DNA of 64,000 nucleotides from Nocardia farcinica (GTDB taxonomy: Bacteria; Actinomycetota; Actinomycetes; Mycobacteriales; Mycobacteriaceae), in the NCBI RefSeq assembly GCF_001182745.1, contig NZ_LN868939.1, positions 1,550,001 through 1,614,000 of the forward strand, read 5' to 3'. This document shows positions 1-9,500 of this stretch, in pieces. Position numbers and translations under genes: made by a program. The notes under the pieces are model-generated. The model saw only the letters and a list, made by a program, of their open reading frames with translations. It searched no databases and was not told where the DNA came from. Numbering within the stretch: position 1 is the stretch's first letter; each line of letters starts with the position of its first letter.

Positions 1-2
1 CG

Positions 3-245
3 CAACAGTCTTCGCCCTACGCGAGCGGCGCGCAGCCCCGTCCGGACGAGAGTGCCACCCAGCACTTCGGTGGCCAGGCCGGTCAGCAGTACGGCCAGCA
101 GGGGTACGGCCAGGCCCAGCAGCAGCCGGCGCAGCCCGGCCAGCAGGCGGGGCAGCAGCAGGGGCAGCCGTTCGGTGGTGAGAAGAGCGCCGACCCGGCC
201 GCCGACGCCACCCAGGCGTTCCGGCCCAACGACGACAACAAGTAG
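3..245 (+). CDS. C-terminal end of DUF5336-type membrane protein (partial)
   Basis: The frame enters from the left edge, so the start is outside the window. The visible 80 residues are a Gln/Gly/Tyr/Pro-rich disordered tail ending in DDNK. In M. tuberculosis the gene just before perM-purN-purH is Rv0954, a DUF5336 membrane protein with a similar low-complexity tail (34 kDa antigen-like). The identification therefore rests on gene order and tail composition; the membrane domain is not visible. Gly/Tyr/Gln spacing is irregular, with QYGQQGYGQ-type repeats. Confidence 0.6.
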   Translation, partial: QQSSPYASGAQPRPDESATQHFGGQAGQQYGQQGYGQAQQQPAQPGQQAGQQQGQPFGGEKSADPAADATQAFRPNDDNK

Positions 246-342
246 TTCGTTCTTCCTCCGCGAGCACCCGGCCCGAACCAGGGCGGGTGCTCGCGGCGCG
301 CCTGCCCCGATCCCGTCGCGAAGGCTGTCACGCTGAATCTCC

Positions 343-1950
343 ATGAGCTCCCCCAGAAACTCGCTCGTCCGCTGGACCGGGGAATCGCCTGCGGAGCCGG
401 AGCCCGCCGTGCGTAGCGGGCCTGCCACCGAGGAGCCGGGTTTCCTGTCGCTGACGCCCGAGCGGGCCAGGGTGCTGCTGTTCGTCGCGGCGCGGCCCGC
501 GGCGCTGGCGCTGCTGGTGGTCACCGTGCTCGTCGTGTCGACCCTGCTGACCTCCGGTGGCGCGATGACCGGCACGTCGGCCGCGATCGCGGCGAGCTGG
601 CTCGGCATGCACCAGGTTCCGCTGGAGGTCGGCAAGACGACGCTCGGTCTGTTGCCGCTGCTGCCGACCGCGGTGTTGCTCTGGGCCGCCGCCCGCGAAT
701 GTGCCAGGGCCGCGGTGCCCAACGGCACCCGCACCGACCTGGCCTGGCTGCTCGGCGCGGCGCTGGGCGGCCCGTTGCTGGTGACCGCGGTCTGCCTGGC
801 CGTGGTCACCGACGCCTCCGGCGTGCTGCCGGTGCGGCCCCCGAACACGCTGGCCGCGTTCGCCTGGGTGCTCGGACTGCACCTGCTGGCCGCGGGCGCG
901 GGGATCGCGAGCCGAGAACTGCCGCGGGTGGTCGACACCCTGCGGTTGCCGCCGTGGGCGGTGTCCGGCATCCGGGGCGCCGGGCGCTCGCTGGTGCGGC
1001 TGCTGGCCTGCGCCGCCGCGGTCACCGTGATCTCGTTGTTCGCGCATTACTCGACCATCGGCGACATCTACGGCGGTGCGGGCGACGGATGGGGTGTGCT
1101 GGGGCTGACCGTGCTGTCGGTGCTCTACCTGCCCAACGTCGTGATCGGCGCCCTCGGCGTGTTGCTCGGCGCCACCGCCGAGTTCGGCACGGCCTCGGTC
1201 GGCCTGTTCTCCGTGGTCGGCGGTCCGGTCCCGGCGGTGCCGGTGCTGGCGGCGATGCCGATGGGCCCGGCCGCCGGGTGGTGGGCGCTGTTGCTGGTGG
1301 TACCCGCCGCGGTCGGTGTCCTGGGCGGCCTCGATCTGGCCCGGCTGACCCGGGACGAGATCCGCGCACCCTGGGCCACGCTCACCTCGGCGGCGGTGAC
1401 CACCGTGCTGCTGCTCGTCGCGGCCGTCCTGGCCGGTGGCGAGCTGGGTGGTTTCGGGCACGTCGGGCTGGACCTGCCGATCCTGGCGGCGGCCGGTTTC
1501 GGCTGGCTCGCGGTGACCGGGTGGATCGGGTTGACCGCCGCGCGGTTGTTCCCCGGCCGGACCGCGACCGCCGGCGGTGACCACCACGGCCACGCGGACG
1601 AGCACGACGACTATTACGACGACGAGCACGACTACTACGGCGACGACCGCGACGACGACGAGCACTACGAGGACGAGCACTACGAGGACGAGCACTACGA
1701 CGACCACGACGACGGCGAGTACTACGCGGACGACGATCAGTACGACGACGATGCCCGTGCGGCGGACGACGACTCCAGCGAGGACGGCCACCACGACGAC
1801 CGCGATCGCCGGGACCGGTTCGCCGCCGACGATTCCGAGACCCTCGAGGGCGAACTCGTCGACGAGCCCGCCGCGCTCGCCGGACCGCGCCGCGTCCACG
1901 ACGCCGACATCGTGGACGCCGAAGTGGTGGAATCCGAGACCGACCGCTGA
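343..1950 (+). CDS. perM: PerM-like integral membrane protein (DUF6350) with acidic tail
   Basis: A 535-residue multi-pass membrane protein. Hydrophobic segments run from about residue 45 to 400. The last ~130 residues are extremely rich in Asp, Glu, His and Tyr (DEHYED-type repeats). Position directly before purN-purH matches Rv0955 (PerM) of M. tuberculosis, a DUF6350 protein reported to be needed for persistence and to stabilise the divisome protein FtsB. The acidic His-rich tail is cytosolic or periplasmic by unknown topology and could bind metal; that is inference. The corresponding DNA is a run of GAC/GAG/CAC/TAC codons with imperfect short repeats at about 1590-1750. Start is the ATG just after the preceding gene's 3' region. 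Confidence 0.8.
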   Translation: MSSPRNSLVRWTGESPAEPEPAVRSGPATEEPGFLSLTPERARVLLFVAARPAALALLVVTVLVVSTLLTSGGAMTGTSAAIAASWLGMHQVPLEVGKTTLGLLPLLPTAVLLWAAARECARAAVPNGTRTDLAWLLGAALGGPLLVTAVCLAVVTDASGVLPVRPPNTLAAFAWVLGLHLLAAGAGIASRELPRVVDTLRLPPWAVSGIRGAGRSLVRLLACAAAVTVISLFAHYSTIGDIYGGAGDGWGVLGLTVLSVLYLPNVVIGALGVLLGATAEFGTASVGLFSVVGGPVPAVPVLAAMPMGPAAGWWALLLVVPAAVGVLGGLDLARLTRDEIRAPWATLTSAAVTTVLLLVAAVLAGGELGGFGHVGLDLPILAAAGFGWLAVTGWIGLTAARLFPGRTATAGGDHHGHADEHDDYYDDEHDYYGDDRDDDEHYEDEHYEDEHYDDHDDGEYYADDDQYDDDARAADDDSSEDGHHDDRDRRDRFAADDSETLEGELVDEPAALAGPRRVHDADIVDAEVVESETDR

Positions 1951-2105
1951 GTGCCGCCGCACCTCGCGGCGGGAACGGATCGTGTGCGCGCAGGGCGCTC
2001 CGCTCGGGCGAAGCGGGCACCGCTAGGCTGATCACCGGCGGTGATGTCCCCGCCGTCCGATCGACACGCAGGAGTAGAGCGCTGACGTCCTCGCACGCCC
2101 AGTGG

Positions 2106-2753
2106 GTGCCGACGGTATCGCCCCCGTCGAACGCACCGGCCACCGTCGTCGTGCTCGCCTCGGGCACCGGGTCGCTGCTGCGCGCCCTGCTCGACGCGGC
2201 GAGCGCGCCCGGCTACCCGGCCGAGATCGTCGCCGTCGGCGTGGACCGGGTGTGCGCGGCCACCGAGCACGCCGAGGCCGCGGGCGTCCCGCATTTCCGG
2301 GTGGCGCTGAAGGACTTCCCCGATCGCGGCGCCTGGGACACCGCGCTCACCGAAGCCGTCGCCGCGTATCGCCCCGACCTGGTGGTGTCGGCCGGTTTCA
2401 TGAAGATTCTCGGCCCCGCGTTCATGGACCGCTTCGGCGGACGAATCATCAACACCCATCCCGCGCTGCTGCCGTCCTTTCCCGGCGCGCACGGCGTGCG
2501 CGACGCGCTCGCCTACGGGGTGCGGGTCACCGGCTCGACGGTGCATCTGGTCGATTCGGGTGTCGACACCGGCCCGATCCTGGCGCAGGAACCCGTGCCG
2601 GTACTGCCCGACGACGACGAGGCCACCCTGCACGAGCGCATCAAGGTTGTCGAGCGACGGCTGCTGACCGAGGTCGTGGCCGCCGTCGCCACGCGAGGCA
2701 TTGTCTCCGACGGACGAAAGGCAGTAATTCCAGATGAGCGGGTGCTCCGGTGA
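2106..2753 (+). CDS. purN: Phosphoribosylglycinamide formyltransferase
   Basis: GAR transformylase, the third step of de novo purine synthesis, using 10-formyl-THF in the cytosol. The sequence shows the N-terminal nucleotide-binding stretch [12 protein letters not shown], the formyl-THF/catalytic region with Asn-Thr-His-Pro-Ala ([11 protein letters not shown]) and the conserved Asp in [10 protein letters not shown]. Length (215 aa) fits the family. It overlaps purH by 4 nt (GTGA), so the two are translationally coupled. The GTG start is used here, but no good ribosome site precedes it. An AGGAG at 2070-2074 sits 7 nt before an in-frame CTG at 2082, which would add 8 residues; the true start is open. 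Confidence 0.93.
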   Translation: MPTVSPPSNAPATVVVLASGTGSLLRALLDAASAPGYPAEIVAVGVDRVCAATEHAEAAGVPHFRVALKDFPDRGAWDTALTEAVAAYRPDLVVSAGFMKILGPAFMDRFGGRIINTHPALLPSFPGAHGVRDALAYGVRVTGSTVHLVDSGVDTGPILAQEPVPVLPDDDEATLHERIKVVERRLLTEVVAAVATRGIVSDGRKAVIPDERVLR

Positions 2754-4321
2754 GTGAACGTAAGCCGATTCGCAGGGCGCTGGTGAGCGTCTACGACAAG
2801 ACCGGGCTCGTCGAGCTCGCGACCGGTCTGCACGCCGCGGGTGTGGAACTGGTCTCGACCGGCTCCACCGCGGGCCGGATCGCCGACGCGGGCATTCCGG
2901 TGACCAAGGTCGAGGAGCTGACCGGCTTCCCGGAGACCCTCGACGGCCGGGTCAAGACACTGCACCCGCGGGTGCACGCGGGCATCCTCGCCGACACCCG
3001 CAAGCCCGAGCATCTCGACCAGCTCACCGAGCTCGGCGTCAAGGCGTTCCAACTGGTGGTGGTGAACCTCTACCCGTTCACCCAGACGGTGGCCAGTGGC
3101 GCGAGCCCGGACGAGTGCGTGGAGCAGATCGATATCGGTGGCCCGTCGATGGTGCGCGCCGCGGCGAAGAACCACCCGTCGGTCGCCGTCGTCGTGGACG
3201 CGGGCGACTACGACGACGTGCTGGCCGCGGTGCGCGCCGGCGGGTTCACGCTGGCGCAGCGGACCGCGTTGGCGGCCAAGGCTTTCCAGCACACCGCCGG
3301 CTACGACGTGGCGGTGGCGAGCTGGCTGACCGGTGTGCTCGCCCCGAGTGTGGCCGACCAGCCGCCGAGCACCCCGTACCCGGCCTGGATCGGCGGCAGC
3401 TGGGAGCGCGCGGCGGTACTGCGCTACGGCGAGAACCCGCACCAGTCGGCGGCGCTGTACACCAGCAACGACGGCAGCCCGGGGCTGGCGCAGGCGCAGC
3501 AGTTGCACGGCAAGGAGATGTCGTACAACAACTACACCGATGCCGACGCCGCCTGGCGTGCCGCCTACGACCACGAGGCCCCGGCCGTCGCGATCATCAA
3601 GCACGCCAACCCCTGCGGTATCGCGATCGGCGCGGACATCGCCGAGGCGCACCGCAAGGCGCACGCCTGCGATCCGGTGAGCGCGTTCGGCGGCGTCATC
3701 GCGGCCAATCGCGAGGTCACCGTGGAGATGGCCGAGCAGGTCGCCGACATCTTCACCGAGGTGATCGTCGCCCCGTCCTACGCCGACGGCGCGGTGGAGG
3801 TGCTGCAGCGCAAGAAGAACGTGCGCATCCTGATCGCCGAGCCGCCGCAGCGCGCCGGTGTGGAGCTGCGCCCGATCAGCGGCGGCGCGCTGCTGCAACA
3901 GCGCGACATCCTCGACGCCGAGGGCGACGATCCGGCCAACTGGACGCTGGTGGCCGGTACGGCCGCCGACGAGCAGACCCTCGCCGATCTGGCGTTCGCG
4001 TGGCGGGCGTGCCGCGCGGTGAAGTCCAACGCGATCCTGCTGGCCAGCGACGGCGCGTCGGTGGGCGTGGGCATGGGCCAGGTGAACCGGGTGGACGCGG
4101 TGCAGCTGGCGGTGCGCCGCGCCGGTGACCGGGCCAAGGGCTCGGTGGCCGCCTCGGATGCCTTCTTCCCGTTCCCGGACGGTCCCCAGCAGCTGATCCA
4201 GGCCGGTGTGCGCGCCATCGTGCAGCCCGGCGGTTCGGTGCGGGACCAGGAGACGATCGATCTCGCCCGCGAGGCGGGCGTGACGCTCTACCTGACGGGG
4301 TCGCGGCACTTCGCGCACTGA
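2750..4321 (+). CDS. purH: Bifunctional AICAR transformylase/IMP cyclohydrolase
   Basis: Catalyses the last two steps of IMP synthesis: formyl transfer to AICAR and ring closure of FAICAR. The N-terminal ~200 residues form the cyclohydrolase (MGS-like) domain, with [10 protein letters not shown] at the start, GSTAGRI and the region [16 protein letters not shown]. The rest is the transformylase domain, with [12 protein letters not shown], the KHANPCG motif carrying the catalytic Lys-His, and [11 protein letters not shown] near the end. At 523 aa it has normal length. It starts with GTG inside the purN stop codon. A strong hairpin at 4330-4370 ends the operon. Confidence 0.97.
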   Translation: MSERKPIRRALVSVYDKTGLVELATGLHAAGVELVSTGSTAGRIADAGIPVTKVEELTGFPETLDGRVKTLHPRVHAGILADTRKPEHLDQLTELGVKAFQLVVVNLYPFTQTVASGASPDECVEQIDIGGPSMVRAAAKNHPSVAVVVDAGDYDDVLAAVRAGGFTLAQRTALAAKAFQHTAGYDVAVASWLTGVLAPSVADQPPSTPYPAWIGGSWERAAVLRYGENPHQSAALYTSNDGSPGLAQAQQLHGKEMSYNNYTDADAAWRAAYDHEAPAVAIIKHANPCGIAIGADIAEAHRKAHACDPVSAFGGVIAANREVTVEMAEQVADIFTEVIVAPSYADGAVEVLQRKKNVRILIAEPPQRAGVELRPISGGALLQQRDILDAEGDDPANWTLVAGTAADEQTLADLAFAWRACRAVKSNAILLASDGASVGVGMGQVNRVDAVQLAVRRAGDRAKGSVAASDAFFPFPDGPQQLIQAGVRAIVQPGGSVRDQETIDLAREAGVTLYLTGSRHFAH

Positions 4322-4329
4322 GTCCCTCG

Positions 4330-4370
4330 CGACGAGAGGCGGGTCCGGCGTACGGGCCCGCCTCTCGTCG
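4330..4370. terminator. Bidirectional terminator between purH and lipoprotein gene
   Basis: Perfect 14-bp inverted repeat (CGACGAGAGGCGGG / CCCGCCTCTCGTCG) with a 13-nt loop, lying between two convergent genes. No T-run follows, as is common in high-GC actinobacteria. Confidence 0.8.
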
Positions 4371-4392
4371 TCTCCCGGGATGGTGCCGCCGA

Positions 4393-4854
4393 TCAGACCG
4401 CGCTGAGCACCTGCCGTGCGCCCAGCGGCGCGTCCAGCTGCACCTCCACCGTGCCGAAGACCGCGATCATCACGCACATCCGATCGGCGGCCTCGGCGAG
4501 CCGGCCCGAGCGCAGTTCGATGGTCACGGCGCTGTCGGTCTCGGTGGTGGTGACGTCGATGCCGTAGCACTCCGGCGTGCCGGTCTGGAAATGCACGGCC
4601 AGCCGATCCGGGGCCAGCCGCGTCCAGGAGGTGAACGGGATCGGGTGGGCGTCGACGATCGTCGGGTCCGGGGTGAAGGTCGTTCCCGGCGGCGCGTCGG
4701 GCGCCTCGGTGGGTGTCTGCGCGGTGCTCGTCACGGCGCTGGTCGCGGTGTTCTGGGGTGCGGTGTCGTTCTCCTCGCCGCAACTCGCGGCGAGCGGGCC
4801 GATGAGCGCGACGGCGACGACAACGGCAAGGCGGCGGCTCGACCTGCGATACAT
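4393..4854 (-). CDS. Putative secreted lipoprotein
   Basis: 153 residues with a basic N-terminus (MYRRSSRR), a hydrophobic core and a lipobox LAASC around residues 21-25, followed by a Thr/Ala/Pro-rich linker. The mature part (about residues 55-153) carries two Cys residues (TPECYG and DRMCVM) that could form a disulfide. I recognise no domain. The protein should be diacylated on the Cys and held on the outer face of the cytoplasmic membrane. It is transcribed alone, convergent with purH. Confidence 0.75.
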   Translation of the reverse strand: MYRRSSRRLAVVVAVALIGPLAASCGEENDTAPQNTATSAVTSTAQTPTEAPDAPPGTTFTPDPTIVDAHPIPFTSWTRLAPDRLAVHFQTGTPECYGIDVTTTETDSAVTIELRSGRLAEAADRMCVMIAVFGTVEVQLDAPLGARQVLSAV

Positions 4855-5032
4855 GCCTCAACCCTAGTCCCGGCGCGTGACGGCCCCCACAGTGAACATT
4901 CCGCGAACCCTGCGCGTAATGCCTCCCGGTGGCGGGCGCGGACTGTAGATTCTGCGTTCGGTGCGGGCCATGGGCTTTCGGCTCGCATCGCAAGTCGGAT
5001 GCTGTGCACAGAAAATCTTCGAAAGGAACAAC

Positions 5033-5608
5033 GTGGGCGACACGCTGCGCGTAGGCGAAGAACTCGGACTCGGTCAGTCCCTGACCGGAGGTGCCTACAC
5101 CCTGACCCTGCAGCCGGACGGCAACCTCGTGCTGTCCGAGCCCGGCGGAAACGTCGTGTGGGCCACCCAGACCCACGATCAGGGCGTCGACAAGGCCGTC
5201 CTGCAGCACGACGGCAACTTCGTGCTCTACAAGGGTGCCGACGCCGCGTGGTCCACCGAGACCAACGGCAAGAGCGCCGATCGCCTGGTCGTGCAGGCCG
5301 ACCGCAACGTCGTGCTGTACGGTACCGACGGCGCCGCGCTGTGGGCGTCGGGCACCAACACCGACAACCCGCTGCCCGCCCCGGAACAGCAGGCCGAGCA
5401 GGCGCCCGCCGCCGCGCCGGTCGAGGACGTGCCCCCGCCGCCGCCGGCGCCGCAGCCGCGCACCTACACCGTGGAGCCGGGCGACACCCTGTGGGCGATC
5501 GCCGAGCGCTTCTACGGCGACGGCAACCGCTACCAGGAGATCGCCGACGCCAGCGGCATCCCGAACCCGGACGCGATCAACCCCGGTCAGGTGCTGACCA
5601 TTCCGTGA
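5033..5608 (+). CDS. B-lectin (bulb-type) and LysM domain protein
   Basis: The GTG start is chosen because AAAGGA lies 5 nt before it; the frame is open further upstream without a ribosome site. Residues ~5-110 form a bulb-type mannose-binding lectin domain with three repeats of the QxDxNxVxY kind (LQPDGNLVL, LQHDGNFVLY, VQADRNVVLY). A Pro/Ala-rich linker follows, and a LysM domain ends the protein (YTVEPGDTLWAIAERFYGDG to NPGQVLTIP). No signal peptide is visible, so export would need a non-classical route, or the protein acts inside. The two carbohydrate-binding folds point to peptidoglycan or mannan recognition. Single gene, followed by a strong terminator. Confidence 0.85.
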   Translation: MGDTLRVGEELGLGQSLTGGAYTLTLQPDGNLVLSEPGGNVVWATQTHDQGVDKAVLQHDGNFVLYKGADAAWSTETNGKSADRLVVQADRNVVLYGTDGAALWASGTNTDNPLPAPEQQAEQAPAAAPVEDVPPPPPAPQPRTYTVEPGDTLWAIAERFYGDGNRYQEIADASGIPNPDAINPGQVLTIP

Positions 5609-5634
5609 TCCGCGGCCGCGCGACAGCGTGAAAC

Positions 5635-5671
5635 CGGCAGGGCCTCCGGGGATTTCCCGGAGGCCCTGCCG
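5635..5671. terminator. Bidirectional terminator
   Basis: A 16-bp perfect stem (CGGCAGGGCCTCCGGG and its complement) with a 5-nt loop, lying between the convergent LysM gene and the P-loop protein gene. Confidence 0.85.
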
Positions 5672-5681
5672 CTGTCCACCC

Positions 5682-6470
5682 TCAGTACCGCATGGCGTAG
5701 GAGATCTTGCGCCACAGCGATTTCTGCCGCTGCGCCGCCTTGAACCGGTCGTCCTGTTCCAGCACCGCCGTCGCGGCGGCCACCCGTCGTTCGCCTTCGG
5801 CGATGGCATCCTCCACCGACATCACGGTCGGCAGATCGAACAGCTCGATGATGCGGGTGACCCGCTCGTGCACCGTGCCGCCGACCACCTCGTAGGGCAG
5901 GCCGAGATCGGCGACCACCTCGAGCAGGGTGTCGTCGGACAGCTTGCGGAACGGCTCGGACACCGGCCGGTGCCCGTCGGTCTTCATCGGAAACTCCACC
6001 GGCAGATGCACATACGCGTCGTAGAGCCTGCGCGCGCGTTCCTTGACGATGTCGCCGATGATGTCGGTGTACTCGAGCAGCGGCGCCTTGCGGCCCACCC
6101 CGGCCAGTGTCTTGATCGAGCGCAGCAGGAACCCGGCGCCCGGATTGATCCCCACCGCCATCCGCGCGGTGCCGTAGACCCACTCGTGCACCACCGATCC
6201 GTCGGAGATGAACGAACCGTCGCACGACTCGTTGGCGACCCGCTCCTCGAACCGGCGAGTTCCGAGTTGCAGCAGCTCGATCGAGTTGAGCTCCATCACC
6301 GTCTTTCCCGGCGCGAGATCGATGAGCAGCTCACGCGACGTCAGCGCGTGGGTGCGGGGAATGCCGGTCGCGATCGAGAGCGTTTCGGTCGTGGTGCTCT
6401 TGCCGACGCCGTAAGTGCCCGATATCGCGAGTTTGATGGTGTCGCATCGACGGCCGCCGACGAGATACAT
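5682..6470 (-). CDS. P-loop kinase-like ATPase (AAA_28/NadR-type), cluster copy 1
   Basis: 262 residues. The intact Walker A is GTYGVGKST at about residues 18-26. Later comes SDGSVVHEW and, near the C-terminus, LPYEVVGGTVHERV. The fold resembles small-molecule kinases or ATPases of the NadR/Ttd14-like group. It is the last gene of the minus-strand cluster starting with the ketoacyl synthase at 12912. The gene at 10240-10875 is a diverged paralogue sharing (S)DGSV(V/L)HEW and the LPY-VxGG motif. Here the Walker Lys is present, so this copy is probably the active ATPase. A GGAG motif precedes the ATG by about 5 nt. The substrate cannot be read from the sequence; a kinase step in the cluster's product, or resistance, are both possible. 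Confidence 0.75.
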   Translation of the reverse strand: MYLVGGRRCDTIKLAISGTYGVGKSTTTETLSIATGIPRTHALTSRELLIDLAPGKTVMELNSIELLQLGTRRFEERVANESCDGSFISDGSVVHEWVYGTARMAVGINPGAGFLLRSIKTLAGVGRKAPLLEYTDIIGDIVKERARRLYDAYVHLPVEFPMKTDGHRPVSEPFRKLSDDTLLEVVADLGLPYEVVGGTVHERVTRIIELFDLPTVMSVEDAIAEGERRVAAATAVLEQDDRFKAAQRQKSLWRKISYAMRY

Positions 6471-6509
6471 GGGTGCTCCGATCCTTGCTCTGTGCCCGCG
6501 CCGCAGAAT

Positions 6510-9500
6510 TCAGTTCTCCGGCGCACTCCCGGTGTCGTCCGACCGAGCCCGCGTCGATCGCGTCGATTTCTGTGCGGTGGACGATTTCGTGCCGGTCGCC
6601 GAATCGGCACCGGTCGATTTCGCGGCGGGCCGTTTCCGGGCAGTGGATTTCGCGGCGGTCGCCTTGGGGGTGGTGGATTTGGCCGCGCCCGATTTTGTTG
6701 GGGTCGATTTGGTGGCGGCCGATTTGGTAGGGGCCGATTTGGTAGGGGTCGATTTCGCGGCGGACGGCGAGGATTTCGTCGACGCCGACGATTTCGCGGG
6801 TGCCGCGGGTTGCTCGGGTGCGGGTTGCGGGGCCGGCGCGGTCGTTTCGGCGGGTGTCGCGGAGTCCGCGGGATTCGCGGGGACCTGCTCCGTCGACGCG
6901 GCTGCCTTCGCGGCGGTGGTCGAACTGCCCCGGGTGGTGCGCCTGGTCCGGGTGTGCTTCGTGTCGGTCGTCGGTGCCGTTGTCGCGACGGCGGGCGACT
7001 CGGCGGTGGCGTCCGCGGGGGTGACCGAGGAGGTGCCCGGTGCGGAGGCGGGCGTCGACGGCGCTGTCGATGCGGCGTGGGAGGCGTCCTTCGGCGTGGC
7101 GGACGCACTCTCAACCTGGCCGGGTGCTGCCTGGCCGGGTGCTGGCTGGTTGGGCGCCGGCTGGCCGGGCGCTGGCTGGTCGGGCGCTGCCTGATTGGCC
7201 GCGGTCTGGCTGGGCGCGGTCTGGCCGGGCGCGGTCTGGTTCCGTGCTTCGGCGGTCGTCCCGGCCGGGGTCTGGTTGTCGTCCGGCGACGTTCCTAGGT
7301 CGGCGGTGTTGTCACCGTCCTTGCCCGACTGCTTCCCGGCGGTGGTGCGGGTGCGGGTGGCGCGCGCGTGCCGCCCGGCACCACCGGAGGTGCGTGGTGC
7401 GGTTGTTCGCGGCGCCGGAGTTCCGGTGGCGGCGGCCGTCTGCGCCGCGCGCCCGGCGACCGGTGCGCTGTCGGCCTCGGCGCGTGGCTGCTCTGTCGCG
7501 GACTCGGTGCGCGCGGCACTCGGCGCGAAACGGCCCGAGTTGCCGCGGTTCTCGGGCGCGGCGGTCTTCTGCGGCTCCCGGGCACCGCGGTCGCCCGTCA
7601 TGCGTGCCGACTTCCGATCGGCGGCCGACGGGCCGCCGACCGTGGCGCGTGGCCGGTCCGTGGTGCCGCTGGTGCGGGCATGCCGCCCACCGGTGGCGCC
7701 GTTCCCACCGGTCGAACGCGACCGCTGGCCCACGCCACCGTTGCCGTCCGCCGTGAAATCCGACTCAGCGGTTGCACCGGCCGGGCCGGTCCCCGCCGTC
7801 TCGGCGGCCGACTCGGCGGGGGTGCTGCCGGACCCGGTGGGAGTCGAGTCGGCCACACGCTCGCTACCCGTGCCGGCCGTGCGCTGGGCATCGGTGGCGT
7901 TGGTCCGCCGTGTCGTGGGGTCGCCCGCTGGTGTGGTCCGCGCGGGATTGCTGCTCGACCGCGCGGTCCGGGTGCCGTTGGTCGACCGGGTCGGCGTGCT
8001 GGGCTCGTTGGCGGTGGCCGATTCGGCCGCGCGGGTCGCGTCACCCGCGGTCGTCCTGCTGCCGGTCGTCCGCGCCGATTCCCGGGTACGTCGGGTCGTC
8101 TGGCGGGTGTGCTCGGTATCCGTGCCGGTGGTGCGGTTCGGCTGTCCGGCGTTGCCGCTGCGCGGGCCACCGGACCGGGTGCGCTCCGCCGATGCCGATG
8201 CCGATGCCGATGCCGACGAACGGCCGGCCGGTTCGCCGGGGGAGGCGGACTTCCGTGCGCCCGGCCGCAGCTCGGCGCCATTACCGGCACCGTTCCCGGA
8301 GCTCGCCCGTCCCCGCCGCGCCCGCGGTTCGGCGGCGCCGTCCACGTCGGTGGTCCGGGTCCGGGACGCGGCGGTGGTGCGGCCGGCCGTGCCGGCGCGG
8401 TCGGCGGCGCCGGTGCGTCGGGTGCCCTTCCCGAGGTCGGGCTTCCCCGCGGTCCTGGCGTCCGTGGCCGTGCGGCCCGTGTCGCCCGCGTTGTCGATGC
8501 CGATCACCCGTTGCGCCTCGGCCTTCGCCTCGGCGATGATCTGCGCCGCGCGCTGGGCGGCGGCCACCGCACCGGGATGCTTGGCCATCCGCACCGGCAT
8601 CGGCGTGGTGGGCACGTCGGCGGAGGCGGCGTCGGCCGGGACGCCGGGGTTCTCGAGTGCCGCCGGGTCGAGATCCGAACGGCGCATCGTGCAGAAGGCG
8701 ATGACGCCCGAGACCGCGGCGAGCACGGCGGCCAGCACCATCGCGGTGCGCAGGCCGTCGACGAAGGCGGTTTCGGCCGCGGCGCGCACGGCGCCGCTCA
8801 CCGAGGCGGGCAGGCCATCCAGCACCGCCGAGGGGCCCGCGGCGGCGACGGCATCACCGGCGGTGTCCACCTGCTCGCCGAAAACCCGCCGCGCGGTGTC
8901 GGTCTCGGTGAACGCACCGGCCACCCGGTTCTGGAAGAACGCGCCGACGGCGGCGATGCCGATCGCCACACCGGCCTGCTGGAAGGTCTCGTTGATGCCG
9001 GAAGCCATGCCGGACTTGTCGGGAGTGGTGACCGCGATCGAGAACGCCGCGCGGGGCGGGTTGAACACACCCATGCCCAGACCGATCAGGATCATCGCCG
9101 GAATCAGCGCCGTCCACGCCGAATCCACGTCCACCAGCACCACGGCGAGCAGACCGCCCGCGATGAGCAACTGCGACACACCCACCAGCACGGCGGGCGG
9201 GAGCTTGGTCACCAGACTGCCCGCCACCGCCGCCGCCACGAACAGCAGCAGGGTCAACGGCAGGAACCGCAGGCCGCTGGCGAACGCCGAATAACCCAGC
9301 ATGTTCTGCACATAGGAGATGAGCAGGAACAGGGCGGGCATCACGGTGAGCGCGCACAATGCCGTCACCGCCGACAGGCCGTTGAAGGTGCGGCTGCCGA
9401 ACAGCGACAGGTCGAACATCGCCCGGCCCGGCCGGGTGATCTGCAACCGGGTGAAGACCGCGAGCAGCACGACGGCCAGCGCGAAGCAGCCGATGATGGT

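Noticed and set aside
328..1962. Long open frame antisense to the perM-like gene (similar ones at 2513-5809, 7368-10496, 31116-34274, 56160-58040, 61772-63577)
   Set aside because: They lie opposite clear genes, have low-complexity Arg/Gly/His/Asp-rich translations and no ribosome site. They are a common effect of high GC.
7116..7235. CRISPR-like array
   Set aside because: 15-bp units without spacers, in frame with the exporter tail. No CRISPR array or cas gene seen anywhere in the window.
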